64,000 bases of DNA, taken from assembly GCA_902809825.1 (NCBI GenBank), contig LR778114.1, forward strand, positions 1,922,001 through 1,986,000, read 5' to 3'. Source of the DNA: Candidatus Hydrogenisulfobacillus filiaventi (lineage in GTDB: Bacteria > Bacillota > Sulfobacillia > Sulfobacillales > R501). Numbering within the stretch: position 1 is the first letter of the stretch; each line of letters starts with the position of its first letter. The notes under the pieces were generated by a model. The model had not been told where the DNA came from, made no database searches, and saw only the letters and a program-made list of their open reading frames with translations. The position numbers and the translations under genes were made by a program. Shown here piece after piece: positions 1 through 7,016 of the stretch.

Positions 1-614
1 GAGAGCTCCTGGAGGCCATGAAGCAGCGCCTGGGCGCCAGCTATGTAGACGTCATCCTGTCCTTCACCTATTTCGTGACCAAGCATGCCCCCGTCACCGG
101 CCTGGCCAGCCTGCTCGACTACCGGGTCAGCCTGGCCGCCGAACTCGACCGCCACGACCAGTTCCGGCTGCTGGTGGGGATGGAGGTGCCCTACACCTCG
201 CTCTGCCCCTGCAGCAAGGAGATCTCCGACTACGGCGCCCACAACCAGCGCGGCAGCCTGCGGGTCAAGCTGGAGGTCGACCCCGCCCATCCCGCCCTCA
301 CCCTGGAGGACCTGGGTGAGCTGCTGGAGGCCCAGTCCAGCTGCGAGGTCTACCCGCTGCTCAAGCGGCCGGACGAGAAGTTTGTCACCGAGTACGCCTA
401 CGACCACCCCAAGTTCGTGGAGGACATCCTGCGCGATACCGTGCTGGCGCTGCGCGAGGACCCGCGGGTGGGCTGGTTCGAGGCCGAGATCGAGAACTAC
501 GAGTCCATCCACAACCACAACGCCTACGCCTATCACAACGAAGCCTGGGTGCAGGACGGCCCCGCCCAGCCCCTGGTGGCCAAACTGATGGTCCTGGAAG
601 GGGCCGGCCGGTAA
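1..614 (+). CDS. folE2: GTP cyclohydrolase FolE2 (type IB), 5' end cut by window edge
   Basis: FolE2 converts GTP to 7,8-dihydroneopterin triphosphate, the first step of folate and queuosine-type pterin synthesis in the cytoplasm. The frame is already open at base 3 (E-L-L-E-A before the first in-window Met at base 18), so the gene starts upstream; about 203 codons are visible against the usual 260 or so. The diagnostic block SLCPCSKEISDYGAHNQRG is intact and carries the active-site Cys pair and the His and Gln-Arg that mark this metal-promiscuous family. YFVTKHAPVTG and the C-terminal ESIHNHNAYA segment also fit. A perfect terminator follows, so this is the last gene of its transcript. Confidence 0.93.
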   Translation, partial: ELLEAMKQRLGASYVDVILSFTYFVTKHAPVTGLASLLDYRVSLAAELDRHDQFRLLVGMEVPYTSLCPCSKEISDYGAHNQRGSLRVKLEVDPAHPALTLEDLGELLEAQSSCEVYPLLKRPDEKFVTEYAYDHPKFVEDILRDTVLALREDPRVGWFEAEIENYESIHNHNAYAYHNEAWVQDGPAQPLVAKLMVLEGAGR

Positions 615-629
615 TCCCGGCCCCGGCCC

Positions 630-657
630 GCCCCCGGCCCCCGCCGGGGGCTTTTTT
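630..657 (+). terminator. Rho-independent terminator after folE2
   Basis: A perfect 9-bp GC stem (GCCCCCGGC at 630-638 with GCCGGGGGC at 643-651), a four-base CCCC loop and a run of six T at 652-657. It sits 16 bases after the folE2 stop. Confidence 0.9.
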
Positions 658-736
658 GTCCGCCGCCGGCCGTTCCCGGTCCGGGCCCGCATACCCTGGG
701 GCAGGCCCCCCATGCCCCCGGAAGGAGGAATCCCTC

Positions 737-1147
737 ATGCCGGCCCGCCTCCCCGCCGCCGTCGCTGCGGCGCTCATGCTCACCGCCTGTGCAGGTCCGG
801 CCACCCTCACCCCCCAGGTGACGGTGGGCACCACGGTCAACCGCCAGGCGGCCGCCCTGCCCGTCCACGGGACGGACTTCCGGCCCCTCACACCGCTCTA
901 TACCCGGGTGTAGAACCCGGCCGCCTTCGGCACCACCCGCCTGGTGGTCCAGCTTCAGCGGCGCGCCGGCGCCGGCTGGGAGATGGTGGCCTCGCGCGGG
1001 GTAGCCGTCGACCCGGCTGACACCATCGCGGTCATCCCCCTGTTCGTGACCGCCGCCGGCACCGACCGCGTGAGCTTCGTCGACGGCAACCAGGTGCTGG
1101 GGGCGGCCGACTTCACCGCCCGCCACCCCGGGCCGGCCGCCCCCTAA
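737..1147 (+). pseudogene. Secreted lipoprotein gene interrupted by an in-frame TAG
   Basis: An ATG at 737 follows a strong GGAAGGAGG site and opens a signal peptide with lipobox L-T-A-C (about residues 15-18). The frame stops at a TAG at 911-913 after 58 codons. The same frame then continues without a further stop to TAA at 1145-1147, giving about 78 more codons of protein-like sequence (FGTTRLVVQLQRR, then alternating hydrophobic stretches that look like beta strands). Restoring one codon would give a 136-residue lipoprotein; CAG to TAG is a single transition. The family is not recognised. It may be a recent pseudogene, a sequencing error or, less likely, a read-through gene. TAG is used as a normal stop elsewhere here (era, recO), so a genome-wide code change is not supported. 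Confidence 0.7.
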
Positions 1148-1166
1148 GGGCTGCTCCCTGCCCGCC

Positions 1167-1195
1167 TTGACCGGATGTCGTCCGGGTCCTATAAT
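1167..1195 (+). promoter_or_regulatory. Sigma-A promoter of RNase P RNA
   Basis: TTGACC at 1167-1172, a 17-base spacer and a perfect TATAAT at 1190-1195. The predicted start is about 1202, a few bases before the P1 helix of the RNase P RNA. Confidence 0.88.
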
Positions 1196-1209
1196 GGGAG
1201 GTCCGGCAT

Positions 1210-1556
<347 letters not shown>

Positions 1557-1560
1557 GCCG

Positions 1561-1598
1561 GCCCCGCCCGGATCGGGTTCCGGGCGGGGCGCTGTTTT
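1561..1598 (+). terminator. Terminator of rnpB
   Basis: A perfect 12-bp stem (GCCCCGCCCGGA at 1561-1572 with TCCGGGCGGGGC at 1579-1590), a six-base loop, then GCTGTTTT. The T run is short but the stem is very strong. Confidence 0.82.
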
Positions 1599-1648
1599 GC
1601 GCATAACCGGCCCCGCAGCCGCCCATCCTGACGCCAGGAGGTGCGGCT

Positions 1649-1891
1649 ATGGCCCCGACCATCAAGACCTTCCGCATCCATGGCCATGACCCCAACTTCC
1701 AGGTCAGTGCCGTGCTCAACCCGGGCGGGGAGGACCCCCAGGACCTGGTAGTGGAACTGGGCCCCTGGGATTACGTGTCGACATTAAGCGAGTCCCAGCT
1801 GCGGACCCTCATCCGCACCAAGCTGGCGGAAAGCCGGGGGCCCGTTTTCACCGCCGCCATGCGCAACCTGAGCGGCCAAGCCCTGGACTAA
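1649..1891 (+). CDS. Small hypothetical protein, 80 aa
   Basis: Unrecognised soluble protein. The start is supported by CCAGGAGGTGCGGCT just before the ATG at 1649. The sequence begins MAPTIKTFRIHGHDPNFQ and has an acidic middle with a helix-like SESQLRTLIRTKLAES near residues 47-62. There is no signal peptide, membrane segment or Cys. It stands alone between the rnpB terminator and the receiver gene. Function unknown. Confidence 0.65.
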   Translation: MAPTIKTFRIHGHDPNFQVSAVLNPGGEDPQDLVVELGPWDYVSTLSESQLRTLIRTKLAESRGPVFTAAMRNLSGQALD

Positions 1892-2004
1892 CGGCGCCGC
1901 TCCCACCGCCGACCCGCCCTTTCTCGGGTCCCCGCCGTGCCGTACAATCGGCAGCAGGGAATTCTGCCCATTCCCGCCGCCGGCGGTGGCCCGGGGAGGT
2001 CGCG

Positions 2005-2370
2005 ATGGCATCCATCCTGGTAGTCGACGACGACTGCGACATCTGCAGCATCATCGCCCTGGCCCTGGAACCCCTGGGCGTCACGGTCCTGGCCGCCTCC
2101 TCCTGCCGGCAGGCCCTCGAGCTCTGCCGGCGGGAACGGCCGGCCCTTATCCTGCTGGACGCCATCCTGCCCGGGGAGGAAGGCCCCTGTCTGACCCAGA
2201 TCCGGAGCCACGCCGACCTGGCCGGCCTGCCGGTGGTGGCCATGAGCGGTGACCCTTTGCGCGCCCAGGCCTTGCAGGCCGAAGGGGCGGTGGCGGTCCT
2301 GCCCAAGCCCTTCCCCTTGGAGGAACTGCGCCAGCTGGTGCGGCGGTGGGGCGGCACCGGATCGGCCTGA
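2005..2370 (+). CDS. Stand-alone response-regulator receiver protein
   Basis: A 121-residue single receiver (REC) domain with no output domain. The acidic pocket D8-D9-D10, phosphoacceptor D52 (LILLDAILPG), switch Ser81 (VAMSGD) and Lys101 (LPKPF) are all present, so phosphorylation should work. It starts at an ATG behind GGGGAGGTCGCG. A TACAAT at 1943-1948 could be its -10 element but the -35 is poor. Size and layout fit CheY- or Spo0F-like phosphorelay carriers; no kinase is adjacent. The nearest kinase in the window is the soluble PAS kinase at 45.8-47.1 kb, but pairing them is only a guess. Confidence 0.88.
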   Translation: MASILVVDDDCDICSIIALALEPLGVTVLAASSCRQALELCRRERPALILLDAILPGEEGPCLTQIRSHADLAGLPVVAMSGDPLRAQALQAEGAVAVLPKPFPLEELRQLVRRWGGTGSA

Positions 2371-2395
2371 CCCTGGTCCACCCGACCCATTCCTC

Positions 2396-2424
2396 TTGTC
2401 CGACCGGACCCTCCATACTACAAT
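2396..2424 (+). promoter_or_regulatory. Sigma-A promoter of the rhodanese gene
   Basis: TTGTCC at 2396-2401, a 17-base spacer, and TACAAT at 2419-2424. The expected start is near 2431, just before the inverted repeat at 2441-2456. Confidence 0.75.
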
Positions 2425-2440
2425 TACGCCAGACTGTATC

Positions 2441-2456
2441 ATACCCTTACGGGTAT
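2441..2456. promoter_or_regulatory. Candidate CsoR/CstR-family operator
   Basis: ATACCC-TTAC-GGGTAT, a perfect 6-bp inverted repeat with a 4-base spacer, lies about 10 bases downstream of the predicted transcription start and 18 bases before the rhodanese ATG. Operators of the CsoR/RcnR/CstR repressor family typically contain TACCC...GGGTA dyads. In staphylococci CstR controls rhodanese and persulfide-handling genes, so the position fits a persulfide or metal switch. No such repressor gene is in the window. Confidence 0.55.
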
Positions 2457-2473
2457 CATTTTGGAGGTCCGGT

Positions 2474-2776
2474 ATGGTGCATCATCTGCCCTCAAGCCGG
2501 GTGGAAGCCATGGCCCGGAACGGCCAGGCGGTGCTGGTGGACGTGCGCGAGTACCATGAGTACAAGGCGGGGCACATCCCCCGCTCCCGGCACATCCCCC
2601 TGAGCCAGCTGGTTCACCGCCTGCGGGAGGTGCGCAAGGACGCCACCATCGTGGTGGTCTGTCAGAGCGGCAACCGTTCCGCCCACGCCTGCGAACTCCT
2701 GCAGCAGGCCGGCTATCGGAAGGTCTACAACCTGGAGGGTGGCATGGCCCGCTGGACCGGCCCCCTGGATCAATAA
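2474..2776 (+). CDS. Single-domain rhodanese (sulfurtransferase)
   Basis: A 100-residue cytoplasmic rhodanese domain that moves sulfane sulfur through a Cys persulfide. The active-site loop is CQSGNRS at residues 63-69, preceded by VDVREYHEYKAGHIP, the usual N-terminal rhodanese signature; GGMARW near the end completes the fold. The ATG at 2474 is chosen because GGAGG lies at 2463-2467; a longer open frame upstream has no support. It has its own promoter and an apparent repressor site, and faces a DoxX-like gene, with a DsrE-like gene beyond it, suggesting a small sulfur-transfer group. Confidence 0.9.
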   Translation: MVHHLPSSRVEAMARNGQAVLVDVREYHEYKAGHIPRSRHIPLSQLVHRLREVRKDATIVVVCQSGNRSAHACELLQQAGYRKVYNLEGGMARWTGPLDQ

Positions 2777-2808
2777 AAAACCAGGCCCGCCCCCCGGGGC
2801 GGCCTTTT
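2775..2808. terminator. Bidirectional terminator between rhodanese and DoxX-like genes
   Basis: A GC stem (GGCCCGCCCC at 2784-2793 with GGGGCGGCC at 2796-2804, one bulged C) is flanked by six A at 2775-2780 and four T at 2805-2808, so it can terminate both converging genes. Confidence 0.8.
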
Positions 2809-2821
2809 GATGCCCGCCTGG

Positions 2822-3280
2822 CTACAGACGGCCCTCCCGCCGCTGCAGGCGCGCGGCGCGGCCGGGGGCGAAGGAGGCGGGGCGGGCCCGGTATTGGACG
2901 CGCGCAGGGTCGATGCGGGCGAACATCAGGTTGGTGAGGGCCATGAACAGGTTGAGGCCGAGGTCGTGCGGTTCCTTGAAGCCCAGGGTGAGCAGGAAGA
3001 TCACATTCAGGGTAAAGAGCACCCAGCCCGCGATGCGCCGGCCCACGTTGGCCAGCATCATGGCCCCCGCCACCGCCTCCACCGTGCCCAGGGTCAGGCT
3101 GAAGACCTGCAGATGGGGATAGATGAACTGGCGGATGATGGGCGCCAGCGGGGTGGTGGGCAGCGCGGCGTTAACCCGTGGTACCAGCCAGACCTGAGGC
3201 GGGGTGTACCATTTGTGGATCCCGCGCCAAAGGAAGTAGCCCCCGTCCAGCAGGCGGTAAAGCAGTAACCAGATGCCCAT
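2822..3280 (-). CDS. DoxX/DoxD-like membrane protein
   Basis: A 152-residue integral membrane protein with about four hydrophobic segments (near residues 1-20, 55-77, 82-102 and 106-122) and a basic C-terminal tail. The pattern of a short first helix, a loop of about 35 residues and then three close helices resembles the DoxX/DoxD group, which includes the small subunit of thiosulfate:quinone oxidoreductase and sulfur-oxidation accessory proteins. The start ATG follows GGGAGGACGACAC. Its neighbours, a rhodanese and a DsrE-like protein, favour a sulfur role. Family assignment is by topology and general resemblance only. Confidence 0.5.
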   Translation of the reverse strand: MGIWLLLYRLLDGGYFLWRGIHKWYTPPQVWLVPRVNAALPTTPLAPIIRQFIYPHLQVFSLTLGTVEAVAGAMMLANVGRRIAGWVLFTLNVIFLLTLGFKEPHDLGLNLFMALTNLMFARIDPARVQYRARPASFAPGRAARLQRREGRL

Positions 3281-3372
3281 GTGTCGTCCTCCCGGTGCCC
3301 CGGGCTGGCCCCGGGGCCTTTCCCCCAGTGTAGCGCAGCCGGACCGCCGCCCGCGTACGGATTTGCGCCCGA

Positions 3373-3401
3373 TTGCACCCCTCCGGGTACCCTACTACAA
3401 T
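3373..3401 (+). promoter_or_regulatory. Sigma-A promoter of the DsrE-like gene
   Basis: TTGCAC at 3373-3378, a 17-base spacer and TACAAT at 3396-3401. The spacer contains the perfect palindrome GGGTACCC (3385-3392), a possible operator. The leader to the GTG start is about 100 bases. Confidence 0.72.
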
Positions 3402-3509
3402 GGGTTGGGGCCCGGTCCGGGCGCCCGCCAGGAGATTCCCGGCGGGCGTGCGGCCGCGTCCCGCCCCGGCTGCCGGCAGCGGCGGCCGGATGAAGGGCAA
3501 GGAGGGATC

Positions 3510-3875
3510 GTGCGCGTGGCGGACGCAGGGGAACAGCAACGGACACTGGTGGTGCTGACCACCGGCAAAGAGGCGTTCATGCGGGCCAACGCCGTCCTGC
3601 AAGTGGCGCTGGTGCTGGCGACGCAGGGGCTTCAGGTCCAGTTCCTGGCCATTGGGCCCGGGATCGAGGTTTTCAAGTCCAATCAGCGCAACTCCCCGCA
3701 GTTCGCCGAGATGCTGAACAAGATGCGGGAGGCGGGGGTGCAGCTGTCGGTCTGCCAGGTCTCCATGGAGAACATCGGACTCACCCGCGACCAGATGTTC
3801 GACGCCGAGATCGTGATGGGCGGACGGGTCATTGCCCAACGCATCCGCGAAGGCTGGACGGTCCTGACCTTCTGA
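3510..3875 (+). CDS. DsrE/DsrF-like sulfur-relay protein
   Basis: A 121-residue soluble protein with the DsrE-like alpha/beta fold: LVVLTTGKEAFMRANAVLQ, then LATQGLQVQFLAIGPGIEVF, and the conserved SVCQVSMENIGLT block whose Cys82 is the likely sulfur-carrying residue. Small DsrE proteins pass persulfide sulfur between rhodanese, TusA and downstream enzymes in sulfur oxidisers. GTG at 3510 is chosen because AAGGAGGGATC precedes it; the frame stays open upstream but has no site. A GC-rich palindrome near 3887-3904 separates it from the convergent Nudix gene. Which relay it serves cannot be told from the sequence. Confidence 0.75.
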   Translation: MRVADAGEQQRTLVVLTTGKEAFMRANAVLQVALVLATQGLQVQFLAIGPGIEVFKSNQRNSPQFAEMLNKMREAGVQLSVCQVSMENIGLTRDQMFDAEIVMGGRVIAQRIREGWTVLTF

Positions 3876-3921
3876 GCCCGGCGGGCGGGGGGCGGCCGCC
3901 CGCCCCCCGGTCCCGCCCGGT

Positions 3922-4422
3922 TCAGAGGCGTCCGGCCAGGGGTTCCTGCACCGTCCCTGCCCGCTCCACAAAGTAACGCACTCCCTCCGTTGGCGGCTCG
4001 AACAGCGCCCGGCGCAGGAAACGAGGATACAGCGAGGCCACCGCCTCCGGGGTCAAGGGGATCCAACCGACCGCCAGGCCGGGGTGCTGGGCGTCCGGCC
4101 ACCGTTCCTCCCCTGCCGGACCTGGCCCACCCTCCAGGATGCGGAAGTACCACCCGTACTCATGCTGGCGCCAGCCGAAACGGTTGGTCCATACGACGTC
4201 CCCGATCCAGAGCAGGCGCCCGATCCGGGGCGGCAGCGGGGTGCCCAGCTCCTCGACCCATTCCCGCTCCAGGCTCACCGGCAGGGACTCGCCATGTTCC
4301 ACCCGGCCTCCCACCAGGAAGCGCCGGCCGTCTTCCCACTCGCTCACCAGCAGGCGCCCGTCCCGCACGTACACCCCCCGCACCACCACATTCACCCGCT
4401 CGTCGGGCCCGTGCAGGATCAT
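3922..4422 (-). CDS. Nudix hydrolase
   Basis: A 166-residue Nudix-fold pyrophosphohydrolase. The complete Nudix box is present: Gly39, Glu45, then R53-E54-W-V-E57-E58-L-G60, which binds Mg2+ and cleaves a nucleoside-diphosphate-linked substrate. The strands before it (VNVVVRGVYVRDGRLLVSEWE) are typical. The C-terminal part (YGWYFRILEGG, WIPLTPEAVASLYP) resembles ADP-sugar or NTP-pyrophosphatase-like members, but the substrate cannot be read off. The start ATG follows AAGGAGACGGGC. Confidence 0.88.
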   Translation of the reverse strand: MILHGPDERVNVVVRGVYVRDGRLLVSEWEDGRRFLVGGRVEHGESLPVSLEREWVEELGTPLPPRIGRLLWIGDVVWTNRFGWRQHEYGWYFRILEGGPGPAGEERWPDAQHPGLAVGWIPLTPEAVASLYPRFLRRALFEPPTEGVRYFVERAGTVQEPLAGRL

Positions 4423-4471
4423 GCCCGTCTCCTTCCCGCCCGGCCCCGTTGCCGGGGCGGGGCGCGTTGAC

Positions 4472-4485
4472 TACCATGCATGGTA
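4472..4485. promoter_or_regulatory. 14-bp perfect palindrome in a divergent intergenic region
   Basis: TACCATGCATGGTA overlaps the last base of a TTGACT (4467-4472) that would serve as a -35 element, between the divergent Nudix and DUF2508-like genes. No good -10 hexamer was found at the right distance, so the promoter reading is uncertain; the palindrome itself is exact. Confidence 0.4.
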
Positions 4486-4662
4486 CCGCCTGTCACTACG
4501 GTATGTAGGGATAGGCCCGGCCACCGGCCGCGGTTACGAGGTACCAGAAATTACTATACTAAGGCAGAAGGCGGCGGCGGTCTCCGGATTCCCTGTCCAA
4601 GCATAGTCTTGGCCATGACCCCGTACCGTCCGCCGCCTACGCAGCAGGGAAGGGGGATCATC

Positions 4663-4944
4663 ATGGCGGTGAGGAAGATCCGGGAAAGCGGAGACCGGGA
4701 AGGATGGCAGGCCGCAATCCAGGCCGCTGTCCGCGAAGTCCGCGAGATGGAGGACGCCTTCAATCAGGCCGAACGGGAAACCTGCGACTACCAGATCTAT
4801 CGCCTGCGGGCGGCCGAGGAGCACCTGGCCCTGGTGCTGCGCCAGGCGCGCCGGGCCCTGGGCGCGGACCCGGCCGTGGCCCGGCTGGCTCCCCCGCCGC
4901 CCCGGGCCCTGCCCTACGCTTCCGAGCCTCCGGCGGACGACTAG
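4663..4944 (+). CDS. Small DUF2508/YaaL-like protein
   Basis: A 93-residue soluble, probably helical protein. The stretch AAVREVREMEDAFNQ followed by CDYQIYRLRAAEEHLALVLRQ resembles the DUF2508 (YaaL) family of spore-formers, whose hallmark is a D-Y-x-I-x-R-L-x-A-A motif and a following helix. The tail is Pro-rich. The start ATG at 4663 follows GGAAGGGGGATC. A TATACT at 4555-4560 may be a -10 element. Function unknown; yaaL normally sits beside recR, which is not seen here. Confidence 0.55.
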   Translation: MAVRKIRESGDREGWQAAIQAAVREVREMEDAFNQAERETCDYQIYRLRAAEEHLALVLRQARRALGADPAVARLAPPPPRALPYASEPPADD

Positions 4945-6869
4945 CTGCCCGACTCGCCCGATTCGGTCTCCGTCCCGCCCGCCAGCGGCATCAGCCATAA
5001 CGGGCTGGACGCCTGGGCCGCGCCCAGCCGCCGCCGGCCGCCTTCCACCAGCTCCTCGGTCCAGAGTTCCAGCATCAGCAGGGCGTAGATCTTGCGGGCG
5101 GTGTTGGACGACGGCGGGGCGGTGAGGAGGGCCTCCACCGCCCGGGGCCGGAACCAGCCCCGGGCCTGGGCCCGGCCGCCCGTCAGTACATCCCAGGCCA
5201 GCTCCGACAGCGGCCCTTCCAGGAAACGGGTCAGCGGGGTGGGGAACCCCTGCTTGCGCCGGGCGACCACCGCTCGTGGCAGGTAGCGGGTCGCCACCCA
5301 CCGCAGCACCCGTTTGTCCCCCGCCCGGCTGCGGCGTAGGGCCAGGGGCAGGGCCAACGCCAGCTCCACCACCCGCCGGTCGCAGTAGGGGGCCCGGATT
5401 TCCAGGTTGTAGGCCATCCCGATGCGGTCGGTCTTCAGCAGCACGTCATCGGGCAGGAACCAGCCGACGTCGAAGCCCTGCATCTGCTGCAGGTCGGGCA
5501 GGCTGTCGTTGCGGGTCCAGTACGCCGCCACCTCCGGCGGCCGGTCGGGGCCGGCCAGGTCGGGATGCAGCACCGCCTGCGCCTCCGCGGGGGTAAAGGT
5601 GAAGCCCACCCCCCGGTAGCGGGCCGCCACCGGCTCCTCCGCCCGCCGGAAGGCCCCTGCCCCCGGCCATCCCCGTCCCGCCCACCAGCGGCGCAGGGGC
5701 GCCGGGATGCGGCGCAGGGCGGCCAGGCTGGCCACCTCCCCGTAGCCGGCGTATCCGGCAAAGATCTCGTCCGCACCCTCCCCGGAGATCATGACCGTGT
5801 GCCGTTCCGCCGCCGCCCGCGCCACGCCGTCCAGGGAGAGGGCGGTAGGGTCGGCCATGGGCTCGTCCAGGATGTAGGCCAGGTCCCGCACCCGCTCGGG
5901 GGTGATCAGGGGATCCACCTCCACCCGGTGGACCTCCAGCCCTAGCGCCTGCCCTACCCGGGACGCCCAGCCCGACTCGTCATAACCGGGGTACTGGGGG
6001 GAGAAGGCCGCCGACCACGCCTCCGGCTTGAGACCCCGCGTCCGCCCCACCAGGGCCGCCAGCAGCGAGGAGTCCAGGCCCCCGGAGAGGAAGAGGCCCA
6101 TGGGAACCTCGCTGTCCAGGTGGCTGTCCACCACATCCAGCAGGGTGGCCTCCAGACGGTCGGCCCAGTAGGCCAGGTCGCCCCCGCTTTCCAGCGCGGC
6201 CAGTTCCGGGGTCCAGTAGCGCCAGCGGCGGGTATGCCCCGCCTCGACCAGCCAGGCCTCCCCCGGGAGCACCTTACGCACCCCCTTGAGCAGGGTGTGG
6301 GGCCCGGGCACAAAGCGGTGGGCCAGGTACGCAGGCAGGTGCTGCAGGTCCGGCTCCGCCCGGAAGTTGCGCAGGGCGAAGAAGGCCTTGATCTCAGAGG
6401 CGAAGGCCAGGCTGCCCCCGTCCTCCCACACATACAACGGCTTCTGCCCCACGGGATCCCGGGCCAGCAGCAGCCGCCGGCGGCGGCGGTCATACAGCGC
6501 CAGGGCGAACATGCCCGTCAGGCGGCCGACAAAGGCGGGCCCGAAAAGCTCGTAGAGGTGCACCAGCACCTCCCCGTCAGCGCGGCTGGCCAGCACGTGA
6601 CCGCGGGCGCGAACCAGCTCGGCCAGGCTACGGTGGTTGTAGATCTCGCCGTTGAAGACCGCCACCACCGAACCGTCCTCGCTGCGGTAGGGCTGCCGGC
6701 CCCCGGCCACATCCAGGATGGCCAGCCGGCGCATGCCGAGCGCCAGGGGGCCCTCGCCGAAATGCCCCACGTCATCCGGCCCGCGGTGAGCCAGGCTGTC
6801 CAGCATCCCTCGCAATTCGCCGCGCCCTGGGGGTTCCCCGGGCCGCCATACCCCTGCAATCCCGCACAC
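4941..6869 (-). CDS. asnB: Asparagine synthetase (glutamine-hydrolysing)
   Basis: Makes asparagine from aspartate, glutamine and ATP. The GTG at 6869 is chosen as start because it puts the catalytic Cys at position 2 (V-C-G-I-A-G), which must be the N-terminal nucleophile of the class II glutaminase domain, and GGAGGT lies eight bases upstream; an ATG nine codons further up would bury that Cys. Residues 1-210 are the glutaminase (RGPDD, FNGEIYN, RDPVGQKPLY). The synthetase domain carries the pyrophosphate loop SGGLDSS at 262-268. The length of 642 residues is normal. Its stop overlaps the convergent DUF2508-like gene by four bases. Confidence 0.93.
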   Translation of the reverse strand: MCGIAGVWRPGEPPGRGELRGMLDSLAHRGPDDVGHFGEGPLALGMRRLAILDVAGGRQPYRSEDGSVVAVFNGEIYNHRSLAELVRARGHVLASRADGEVLVHLYELFGPAFVGRLTGMFALALYDRRRRRLLLARDPVGQKPLYVWEDGGSLAFASEIKAFFALRNFRAEPDLQHLPAYLAHRFVPGPHTLLKGVRKVLPGEAWLVEAGHTRRWRYWTPELAALESGGDLAYWADRLEATLLDVVDSHLDSEVPMGLFLSGGLDSSLLAALVGRTRGLKPEAWSAAFSPQYPGYDESGWASRVGQALGLEVHRVEVDPLITPERVRDLAYILDEPMADPTALSLDGVARAAAERHTVMISGEGADEIFAGYAGYGEVASLAALRRIPAPLRRWWAGRGWPGAGAFRRAEEPVAARYRGVGFTFTPAEAQAVLHPDLAGPDRPPEVAAYWTRNDSLPDLQQMQGFDVGWFLPDDVLLKTDRIGMAYNLEIRAPYCDRRVVELALALPLALRRSRAGDKRVLRWVATRYLPRAVVARRKQGFPTPLTRFLEGPLSELAWDVLTGGRAQARGWFRPRAVEALLTAPPSSNTARKIYALLMLELWTEELVEGGRRRLGAAQASSPLWLMPLAGGTETESGESGS

Positions 6870-6982
6870 CTGCCAGCCACCTCCTGTCCCTATCATGGGG
6901 ACCCTTCTTGAGAAAACCCTGAAAAGCCGGCAACCCGGTTTAGGCTGGGCAGGGATGCGGCAAAATATGCCCGGGACGGCGC

Positions 6983-7010
6983 GCGGCCCCTTCCCGGAGG
7001 AAGGGGCCGC
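6983..7010 (-). terminator. Hairpin downstream of rpoD
   Basis: A perfect 12-bp stem, GCGGCCCCTTCC at 6983-6994 with GGAAGGGGCCGC at 6999-7010, lies seven bases past the rpoD stop. There is no immediate T tract on the minus strand, only an ATATTTTG further on (6964-6971), so termination efficiency is unclear. Confidence 0.5.
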
Positions 7011-7016
7011 AGGCGG

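Noticed and set aside
911-913. Selenocysteine-like or reassigned stop codon in the lipoprotein gene
   Set aside because: The codon is TAG, not TGA, and TAG ends normal genes nearby, so special decoding is the least likely explanation.
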